DNA of 6,856 bases, taken from positions 1-6,856 of the forward strand of contig JASLGJ010000428.1 of the NCBI GenBank assembly GCA_030150085.1, read 5' to 3'. Positions 1 to 6,856 of this stretch are shown one piece after another. This stretch comes from Candidatus Elarobacter sp. Its GTDB lineage: Bacteria; Vulcanimicrobiota; Vulcanimicrobiia; Vulcanimicrobiales; Vulcanimicrobiaceae. Below the pieces are notes generated by a model. The model ran no database searches and was not told where the DNA came from. It saw only the letters and a list, made by a program, of their open reading frames with translations. Numbering within the stretch: position 1 is the stretch's first letter; each line of letters opens with the position of its first letter. The position numbers and the translations under genes were made by a program.

Positions 1-1
1 G

Positions 2-148
2 CTCGAGCGGGCCCGCCCGCCGGCCGGCACGGTCCGCCTCACCGCCCCGCTGTCCGAGCTGCGGGGGCTGGTCGGGGCCATCGCCGTCCTGGCCTCCGGC
101 GGCCACCTCGTCGTGCGCGCCGCCCCGTCCCCGGCGGCCGCGGCCTGA
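2..148 (+). CDS. 3' end of an unidentified gene (partial, runs off left edge)
   Basis: An open frame enters from the left edge and ends at TGA 146-148. All 48 visible sense codons end in G or C, which is the pattern of a real gene in a GC-rich genome and not of intergenic DNA. The visible tail is hydrophobic and Ala/Gly/Val-rich (core around TAPLSELRGLVGAIAVLASG) and ends in a loose Ala/Pro tail, so it may be the last helix-strand unit of a globular domain. No catalytic motif is visible and I do not recognise the family. It lies 67 bp upstream of the blaI-like gene on the same strand, but that gene has its own promoter, so an operon is not required. The start lies outside the window. Confidence 0.6.
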   Translation, partial: LERARPPAGTVRLTAPLSELRGLVGAIAVLASGGHLVVRAAPSPAAAA

Positions 149-167
149 GCGCTCGCCGCGCTTCCCG

Positions 168-181
168 ACTAATACCTTAGT
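168..181 (+). promoter_or_regulatory. Candidate BlaI-type operator (ACTA-N6-TAGT)
   Basis: The sequence ACTAATACCTTAGT is a perfect inverted repeat with 5-bp arms (ACTAA/TTAGT) and a 4-bp centre. Its ACTA-N6-TAGT geometry is the same as in the known BlaI/MecI operators, whose core is ACTACATATGTAGT. Its last base is the first base of the -35 box at 181-186, so a bound dimer would block RNA polymerase. This suggests negative autoregulation by the BlaI-like protein encoded 35 bp downstream. The inference rests on motif geometry and position only. Confidence 0.5.
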
Positions 182-209
182 TGACAGCTGGCACGCGGCG
201 TGCTAGCGT
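181..209 (+). promoter_or_regulatory. Sigma70-type promoter of the blaI-like gene, probably leaderless
   Basis: A consensus -35 box TTGACA (181-186) is followed by a 17-bp spacer and a -10 box TAGCGT (204-209). The -10 is preceded by TG at 201-202, giving an extended -10 (TGCTAGCGT). The ATG at 216 lies 7 bases past the end of the -10, which is where transcription normally starts. No Shine-Dalgarno sequence precedes the ATG. The mRNA is therefore predicted to be leaderless or nearly so. Confidence 0.6.
187..207 (+). repeat. 21-bp near-perfect palindrome between -35 and -10
   Basis: Positions 187-207 form an inverted repeat of ten base pairs around a central G, with one mismatch (G190 opposite T204). 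The inner part, GCACGC-G-GCGTGC at 191-203, is perfect. It fills the promoter spacer and enters the -10 box, so it could be a second operator, either for the BlaI-like protein or another regulator. It does not resemble the ACTA/TAGT core, and GC-rich DNA produces some such palindromes by chance. Confidence 0.35.
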
Positions 210-215
210 CGAGCC

Positions 216-599
216 ATGCCGCGCAAGAAGTCGCCGACCCTGACCGAGGCGGAGTACCGCCTCATGCAGGTGCTGTGGGGGCGCGGCGACTCGTCGGTGG
301 CCGAGGTGGTGGACGCGATCGGCGACCCGCCGCTGGCCTACAACACCGTGCTGACCACGCTGCGCATCCTCGAGCAGAAGGGCTACGTGCGGCACAAGGC
401 GGTCGGCCGAGCCTTCATCTACAAGGCCGTGGTGGCGCGGGACGAAGCGCAGCGCAGCGTGGTAAACCACGTCCTGTCGCGCTTCTTCGACGGTTCGCCG
501 CGCGAGCTCGTGCTCAACCTGCTCGAATCCGAGGCGGTCGACGCGAGCGAGCTCGCGCGGCTGCGCGAGCTGATCGACAAGGCTCAGGACAAGGCCTGA
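216..599 (+). CDS. blaI: BlaI/MecI-family winged-helix transcriptional repressor
   Basis: This 127-residue protein matches the usual length and layout of BlaI/MecI/CopY-type repressors, which act as DNA-binding dimers in the cytoplasm. Residues about 8-72 form the winged helix: a first helix starting at LTEAEYRLMQVLW, a second at SSVAEVVDAI, a recognition helix around 41-54 (AYNTVLTTLRILEQ) and a wing near 57-70 (GYVRHKAVGRAFIYK). Residues about 75-127 form the helical dimerisation part, including the family-typical FFDGSPRELVLNLLE. The ATG at 216 is chosen because the family N-terminus begins here and the promoter fits it. In staphylococci such repressors are cleaved after signalling by the sensor protease BlaR1/MecR1. 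No such partner is adjacent, and the next gene is convergent, so the inducer and targets are unknown. The operator upstream suggests autorepression. The symbol names the family, not a proven role in beta-lactam resistance. Confidence 0.93.
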   Translation: MPRKKSPTLTEAEYRLMQVLWGRGDSSVAEVVDAIGDPPLAYNTVLTTLRILEQKGYVRHKAVGRAFIYKAVVARDEAQRSVVNHVLSRFFDGSPRELVLNLLESEAVDASELARLRELIDKAQDKA

Positions 600-605
600 G
601 CGGGG

Positions 606-1016
606 TTACTCGCGGGGGAGCTGGGCGTACTCGCTGGCCGGATAGGTCGCGATCAGCCAGTCCAGCGTCTCGCTGCGGCGCGTGCGCGCCTCGTCGGTCG
701 CGACCTTGCCGTAGAGCTGCGCGAGCGCGTAGCTGTACTTGGGGATCCAGGGATCGCGCGGGAACTGGTGCTGCCAGTCGTGCAGCGCGTCTTCGACCAG
801 CACCGCCTTGTCGTAGACGTGCTCGGCGTCCTCGGGCCGGGCGTCGATCCGCTCGGAGAGGTCCTTGAGCTGGTTGCGGATCCCGAGGATGCTCATCTTG
901 AGCCGCCCGAAGTAGCGATCCGCGGGAGCGAGGTTCGCCATCGGCTGGGCGAACGCGGGGGCGACGGTCGCGCACATCGGCAGCGCGAGCGCGATCGCCA
1001 GAGCGATCCGTTTCAT
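606..1016 (-). CDS. Small exported helical (TPR-like) protein of unknown function
   Basis: The 136-residue product starts with a clear Sec signal peptide: MKR, a hydrophobic run of Ala/Leu/Ile, then AFA before Gln24, a good signal peptidase I site. There is no lipobox Cys at the cleavage site. The mature part of about 113 residues is predicted helical and lacks Cys. Two segments end in similar turns, QFPRDPW (about 84-90) and ATYPASEYA (about 123-131), each after an amphipathic helix, resembling solvent-exposed tetratricopeptide-like hairpins. I do not recognise a named family. An upstream in-frame ATG at 1052 would add 12 residues ahead of the signal peptide. The start at 1016 is preferred because it opens directly on the signal peptide and has a well-spaced ribosome binding site. 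The gene converges on blaI with 6 bp between stops and follows the SNF2 gene by 164 bp on the same strand. It probably acts outside the cytoplasmic membrane. Confidence 0.8.
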   Translation of the reverse strand: MKRIALAIALALPMCATVAPAFAQPMANLAPADRYFGRLKMSILGIRNQLKDLSERIDARPEDAEHVYDKAVLVEDALHDWQHQFPRDPWIPKYSYALAQLYGKVATDEARTRRSETLDWLIATYPASEYAQLPRE

Positions 1017-1025
1017 CGAAGCACG

Positions 1026-1030
1026 TCCTT
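1026..1030 (-). promoter_or_regulatory. Ribosome binding site of the exported-protein gene
   Basis: On the minus strand AAGGA lies 9 nt before the ATG at 1016-1014. It supports that start over the ATG at 1052, which lies upstream of this site and would leave the signal peptide internal. Confidence 0.6.
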
Positions 1031-1099
1031 GTCGAGGAGATGAATGCAACACCGCGTGCTATCCGTGCACGCCGCGTATCTGAATCATCGGCAATCTTA

Positions 1100-1120
1100 C
1101 CTAGGCCTAAAGTCCCTAGG
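1100..1120 (-). promoter_or_regulatory. Possible response-regulator box (DosR-like) upstream of the exported-protein gene
   Basis: The minus strand reads GGGACTTTAGGCCT at 1116-1103, which agrees at 12 of 14 positions with the core GGGACTTTAGTCCC of the mycobacterial DosR/DevR binding site. The element is bounded by two copies of CCTAGG (1120-1115 and 1105-1100). It sits about 85-105 nt upstream of the start codon at 1016, a suitable place for an activator. A TAAGAT (-10-like, 1099-1094) follows, but no convincing -35 is seen. The flanks outside the core agree poorly with the DosR consensus, so another regulator or chance remains possible. Confidence 0.3.
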
Positions 1121-1131
1121 ACTGCTTCCTC

Positions 1132-1170
1132 TGCGGGTGACCGCACATTGTGGCGCGGGTGTGATCCGCG
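1132..1170 (-). other. Two short GC-rich hairpins after the SNF2 stop codon, no intrinsic terminator
   Basis: After the SNF2 stop (1183-1181) the minus strand can form CGCGG/CCGCG (1170-1166 with 1158-1154, 7-nt loop) and TGCGG/CCGCA (1145-1141 with 1136-1132, 4-nt loop). Neither is followed by a run of T, so neither is a standard Rho-independent terminator. Termination may be Rho-dependent, or transcription may read on into the exported-protein gene. Confidence 0.25.
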
Positions 1171-1180
1171 TCCGCGGGCG

Positions 1181-4100
1181 CTAGTCGGGGTCGGCGAACA
1201 GGAAGGCCAGGTCGTCGCGGGTGAGCGTCTTGGCGACCGCGCTGTCGGCCTTGACGACCGCCTTCGAGAGCGCGCTCTTGCGCTCGGCCAGGGCCCGGAT
1301 CTTCTCCTCGACCGAGCCCGCGGTGACCATGCGGTACGCGGTGACCGGGCGGGTCTGGCCGATGCGGTGGGTGCGGTCGATGGCCTGGCGCTCGACGGCC
1401 GGGTTCCACCACGGGTCGTAGAGGATCACGTAGTCCGCCGCGGTCAGGGTCAGGCCGACCCCGCCCGCCTTGAGCGAGCACAGGAACACCGGCGGGCCGT
1501 CGTCGGCCATGAAGCGCTCGACCTCGGTCTGGCGGTCGCGGTCCTTGGTCGAGCCGTCGAGGTAGCCGTAGGCGACGTTGCGCCGGTCGAGCGCGGTCCG
1601 CATCACCTTGAGCATCGAGGCGAAGGCGCTGAACACGAGCACCTTGTGGCCGCCGTCGAGCACCTCGTCGACCGTCTCGAGGAAGGCGTCGAACTTGCCG
1701 CTCGCGTCGGGCTCGTCGAGGTACTCGGGCACGAGCAGCCCGGGGTGCGCGCAGACCTGGCGCAGGCGGGTCAGCGCCGCCAGCACGTGGACGGTCGCGC
1801 TCTCGGCGCCCTCCTCGTCGAGCTTGGCCAGCACGTCGCGCCGCGCGGCCTCGGCGATGCCGCGGTAGAGCCGGCGCTGCAGCGGCGAGAGCTCGCACTC
1901 GATGACGGCCTCGGTGCGCTCGGGCAGCTCCTTGGCCACGTCCTCCTTGGTGCGGCGCAGCACGAAGGGCTCCAGGCGCGAGCGCAGGTTCGCCGCCGCG
2001 CGCTCGTCGCCGTCGGCGATGGGCAGCTCGAAGCGGCGCCGGAACGAGGCCTCCGAGCCGAGCAGGCCGGGCTCGACGAAGCCGAAGATCGCCCACAGGT
2101 CGCGCAGCGAGTTCTCGACCGGCGTCCCGGTCATCGCGAGGCGGTGGTCGGCCTGCAGGCCGCGCACGACCTTGGCGATCTGCGAGGAGGGGTTCTTGGT
2201 GTTCTGCGCCTCGTCGAGCACCAGCGTGCGGAAGCGGAAGCGCTCCAGGTGCTGCGCGTCCAGGCGCGCCAGCGCGTACGAGGTGATGACGACGTCGTAG
2301 TCGTGCAGCGTGTCGTACTTGGCGACCCGGTCGCTCCCCGACTGCAGGCGCAGCGTCCGCAGGGTGGGCGCGAACTTGCGGATCTCGTTCTCCCAGGTGT
2401 GCGTCACCGAGGTCGGCGCGATCACCAGCACCGGCGAGTGCCCCTCGTCCTCTTTCCGCTTGGCGACGTGGGCGATGAGCTGCGACGTCTTGCCGGTTCC
2501 CATGTCGTCGGCCAAGATGCCGCCGAAGCGGAACGACGACAGGTACGACAGGAAGTCCAGGCCGCGGCGCTGGTAGTCGCGCAGCGGGAGCACGAGCGCT
2601 TCGGGCTGCGGCACTTCCTCGATGCCTTCGAAGTTGCGCAGGCGCTCGCGGATGCGCTCGACCTCCTCGGGGAGCGCGACCTCGCCGAAGGCTTCGTGCA
2701 GCTCGTCGCGCATCGCGACCAGCGAGGCCAGGCCGGTGCGGCGGCGGTCGGTGAGCTCGGAGAGCAGGTTCTGGCGCGAGCGCAGGTCGCCCACGTCGAC
2801 CAGCTTGCCGCGCACCTCGGCATAGCGGCCCTTGGCGCCCAGCAGCGCGCGCAGCTCCTCGCGGGTCAGCGGCTCGCCACTGCCGACGAACACGGTCACG
2901 TCGAGGTCGAACCAGTCGCCGCCCTCGGCCTCGGTGGCCGTGACGTTGACGTCGACCTTGGCGTCGCCGGCCAGCGCGGCGAGCGAGGCGTCGAGGCGCA
3001 CCTCGACGTCCTCCCAGGCCGGCCACGAGGTGCGCACGACCTCGGCCGCGCGGTCGGCGTCGTGCAGCGCGAAGCCGTCCGCGCCGCGCGGCACGAAGCC
3101 GGCCTCGAGGAAGCGCTGCGAGAAGCCGCGCGCGACCTCGGGCGGGAAGCGCACGAAGCGCCCGCCGCTGGCGGTCACCGCGCCGTGCATGCTGAACGCG
3201 GCCTGCGCGCCGCTGGCCGCGTCGACGAACTGCAGGCGGGCCAGCAGCGCGCCGTCGCGCCAGCCGGCCCGCACCACCAGGGACGGGTGGGCGGCGTCCA
3301 CCACGCCCAGGTCGGCCCGGTCCTCGGCGGTCAGGAAGGGCGCGACCCGGGCGATGGCGCGCACGCTGGGCGCGGTCTGGGGCAGCTCGTCGCCGGCCTT
3401 CGCGGCCGCGATCACCCGGCGGGCGTCGAAGCCGCCGTCGAGCAGGTAGGCGGTGCGCTCGGCCACGAGCCAGGCCGGCGGGCCGTCGATCACGACCGCG
3501 TCGCCCGGCGAGACCCGGCCGCCCTCGGGCGTCTCGAGCACCGGAACGAACCCGCCCCCCGCGCGGCGGGCGCGCAGGCGCACCCCGCGCGGCTCGACCG
3601 CGAACGGGGCGAGCTCGGAGGGGTGGCGGTTCTCGCCCGGAGCGTCGTCGAAGCGCAGGCGCGGGTGGCGGGTGAGGCGGAACAGCGCCCGCGCCAGGGC
3701 CTTGGGCGAGGAGCGGGCCCCGAAGGCTTCCTGGACCGCGTCGTCGCGCAGGAGCTGGCGGTCGACGTCGTCCCAGTCGTCGGCCGGGGTTTGGTCCATC
3801 ATGCCGAGGATCGCCTCGGCGTCGCGGATCACCCCGCGCAGGCGGGGGGTGTCGAGGTAGAGCGTCGCGGCGACCGCCCCGCCGGCGCCGATCGAGAGGA
3901 CCGGCCAGACCGCCCGGGCGCGGGCCCGGGTGCCGTCCAGCTCGCCGTCCGGAATCCAGGACAGGTCCGGCTCGACCGCGTCCGAGGCGGCCGCGGGGGG
4001 CGGCGCGTCCTCGGCGGTGCGGACCGTCTCGAGGGTCGCCACGACGTGCTGGCAGACCCCGCTCGCACCGCAGGTGCAGACCGAGCGCAGGGCCTGCGGG

Positions 4101-4300
4101 CCGGTGCCCGTCGCCCACTCGACCGAGGTCTGGACCGGGACCCGGTCCTTGACGGTGGACTCCACGCGGGCGGGCTCGACCGAACGCAACGCGACGCGCC
4201 CGCCGTCGACGAGGTCGAGTGCGGAGCGCGTCAGGTCACGAGCGAACCAGGTTCCGATCTGCGCCGGTAGACGCGACCGCCACAGAGCGAAGGGGGTCAA
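1181..4300 (-). CDS. SWIM zinc-finger SNF2-family helicase/ATPase
   Basis: This 1039-residue protein has the architecture of the bacterial SWIM-SNF2 group, DNA-stimulated translocases of superfamily 2 that remodel DNA-protein complexes. The N-terminus carries a SWIM zinc finger, C75-x-C77-x5-C83-x-H85. Residues about 110-560 form the long family-specific linker, likely the bacterial SNF2-associated region. The ATPase core follows: Walker A DDMGTGKT (598-605), Walker B LDEAQ (695-699), motif III TGTPVEN (724-730), then the second lobe with SLKAGGVGLT (942-951), DPWWNP (962-967) and motif VI RQAIDRTHRIGQ (971-982). All catalytic residues are present. One oddity is Thr602 where most SNF2 proteins have Leu in the GLGKT loop. 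The start is TTG at 4300-4298: an in-frame TAG lies two codons upstream, and the next possible start is at codon 38. The gene begins 15 nt after the clpC stop, so the two are probably cotranscribed. The biological target is unknown. Confidence 0.95.
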   Translation of the reverse strand: MTPFALWRSRLPAQIGTWFARDLTRSALDLVDGGRVALRSVEPARVESTVKDRVPVQTSVEWATGTGPQALRSVCTCGASGVCQHVVATLETVRTAEDAPPPAAASDAVEPDLSWIPDGELDGTRARARAVWPVLSIGAGGAVAATLYLDTPRLRGVIRDAEAILGMMDQTPADDWDDVDRQLLRDDAVQEAFGARSSPKALARALFRLTRHPRLRFDDAPGENRHPSELAPFAVEPRGVRLRARRAGGGFVPVLETPEGGRVSPGDAVVIDGPPAWLVAERTAYLLDGGFDARRVIAAAKAGDELPQTAPSVRAIARVAPFLTAEDRADLGVVDAAHPSLVVRAGWRDGALLARLQFVDAASGAQAAFSMHGAVTASGGRFVRFPPEVARGFSQRFLEAGFVPRGADGFALHDADRAAEVVRTSWPAWEDVEVRLDASLAALAGDAKVDVNVTATEAEGGDWFDLDVTVFVGSGEPLTREELRALLGAKGRYAEVRGKLVDVGDLRSRQNLLSELTDRRRTGLASLVAMRDELHEAFGEVALPEEVERIRERLRNFEGIEEVPQPEALVLPLRDYQRRGLDFLSYLSSFRFGGILADDMGTGKTSQLIAHVAKRKEDEGHSPVLVIAPTSVTHTWENEIRKFAPTLRTLRLQSGSDRVAKYDTLHDYDVVITSYALARLDAQHLERFRFRTLVLDEAQNTKNPSSQIAKVVRGLQADHRLAMTGTPVENSLRDLWAIFGFVEPGLLGSEASFRRRFELPIADGDERAAANLRSRLEPFVLRRTKEDVAKELPERTEAVIECELSPLQRRLYRGIAEAARRDVLAKLDEEGAESATVHVLAALTRLRQVCAHPGLLVPEYLDEPDASGKFDAFLETVDEVLDGGHKVLVFSAFASMLKVMRTALDRRNVAYGYLDGSTKDRDRQTEVERFMADDGPPVFLCSLKAGGVGLTLTAADYVILYDPWWNPAVERQAIDRTHRIGQTRPVTAYRMVTAGSVEEKIRALAERKSALSKAVVKADSAVAKTLTRDDLAFLFADPD

Positions 4301-4315
4301 CCTCTAACTCTTCGG

Positions 4316-4322
<7 letters not shown>
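4295..4322 (-). promoter_or_regulatory. Hairpin at the clpC stop / SNF2 start junction
   Basis: The minus strand contains a perfect 6-bp inverted repeat, TCTAAC (4320-4315) and GTTAGA (4308-4303), with the 6-nt loop CGAAGA. The 5' arm contains the clpC stop codon TAA (4318-4316). The 3' arm contains the first bases of AGAGG, the only purine-rich candidate ribosome binding site directly before the TTG start. A competing pairing is possible between GGTCTAAC (4322-4315) and GTTGACC (4301-4295), with one bulged T, which would bury the start codon. A ribosome finishing clpC would open either structure, so this looks like a translational-coupling device. Confidence 0.4.
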
Positions 4323-6814
<2,492 letters not shown>

Positions 6815-6822
6815 TGACATTG

Positions 6823-6826
6823 CCTT
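6823..6826 (-). promoter_or_regulatory. Candidate ribosome binding site deciding the clpC start
   Basis: AAGG on the minus strand lies 8 nt before the ATG at 6814 but only 2 nt before the ATG at 6820, so it favours the inner start. A stronger purine run, GGGGAG at 6838-6833, lies 12 nt before the outer ATG and 18 nt before the inner one, which keeps the outer start possible. Confidence 0.4.
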
Positions 6827-6838
6827 GCGAAACTCCCC

Positions 6839-6855
6839 GAGCGGCCCAGCCGCTC
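6839..6855 (-). repeat. Perfect 7-bp inverted repeat just upstream of clpC
   Basis: On the minus strand GAGCGGC (6855-6849), a 3-nt loop and GCCGCTC (6845-6839) form a perfect hairpin immediately before the purine-rich GGGGAG. No T run follows, so it does not look like an intrinsic terminator of an upstream gene. It may be a leader hairpin affecting clpC translation, or part of an operator. The sequence beyond the window is needed to place it. Confidence 0.35.
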
Positions 6856-6856
6856 C

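Noticed and set aside
596..610. Bidirectional terminator between the convergent blaI and exported-protein genes
   Set aside because: Only 6 bp separate the stop codons and no inverted repeat of useful length is seen there.
200..868. A 222-codon plus-strand frame overlapping blaI and the exported-protein gene
   Set aside because: It runs across two convergent real genes in other frames and gives an Arg/Ala-rich product without a recognisable domain.
514..1146. A 210-codon minus-strand frame overlapping the exported-protein gene
   Set aside because: It overlaps the gene with the signal peptide in another frame. The product is Arg/Ala-rich and has no domain.
1132..1170. Rho-independent terminator after the SNF2 gene
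   Set aside because: The two hairpins have only 5-bp stems and no T run follows, so they are recorded only as weak structures.
1116..4118. A 1000-codon open frame on the minus strand overlapping the SNF2 gene in another frame
   Set aside because: The product is dominated by Arg, Ala, Gly and Pro, typical of a shifted frame in GC-rich coding DNA. The SNF2 frame explains the same bases.
1040..4270. A 1076-codon open frame on the plus strand covering the SNF2 gene
   Set aside because: It is the antisense shadow of a GC-rich gene. The product is a low-complexity mix of Arg, Gly, Ala, Val and Leu with no domain, whereas the opposite frame has every SNF2 motif.

Overview
This is a high-GC bacterial window with strongly GC-biased third codon positions. 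It carries one partial gene at the left edge and four complete genes. Nothing looks like a mobile element, phage, CRISPR array, tRNA or rRNA. The lineage cannot be fixed from sequence alone. A UVR-containing ClpC, an orphan BlaI-type repressor, a leaderless-looking promoter and an exported Sec-type protein together would suit a high-GC, Terrabacteria-like phylum. Eremiobacterota/Vulcanimicrobiota is one guess, held with low confidence.

Layout, left to right. Positions 2-148 (+) hold the 3' end of an unidentified gene. Positions 149-215 are a compact regulatory gap with a BlaI-type operator, a good sigma70-like promoter and a 21-bp near-palindrome in its spacer; the promoter is placed so that transcription should begin at the start codon. 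Positions 216-599 (+) encode a BlaI/MecI-family repressor with no BlaR1 partner in view. It converges, with only 6 bp between stop codons, on a small exported helical protein at 606-1016 (-) that I cannot name. Positions 1017-1180 are non-coding and hold that gene's ribosome binding site, weak hairpins after the next gene, and a motif resembling the DosR/NarL-type box. Positions 1181-4300 (-) encode a 1039-residue SWIM-SNF2 helicase with a TTG start. It begins 15 nt after the stop of clpC (4316-6814, -), which encodes the ClpC AAA+ unfoldase of the ClpCP protease. Only about 40 bp upstream of clpC are visible.

How the genes fit together. The two large minus-strand genes look like one transcription unit, clpC then the SNF2 gene, with a small perfect hairpin spanning the clpC stop codon and lying against the helicase start, which suggests translational coupling. 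The exported protein gene follows 164 bp later and could be read through or have its own promoter. The blaI gene is a separate plus-strand unit that probably represses itself. No clearly undescribed multi-gene system is visible. The points most worth a second look are the clpC-SNF2 linkage with its junction hairpin, the leaderless blaI promoter with stacked palindromes, and the unrecognised exported protein with the possible DosR-like box upstream.
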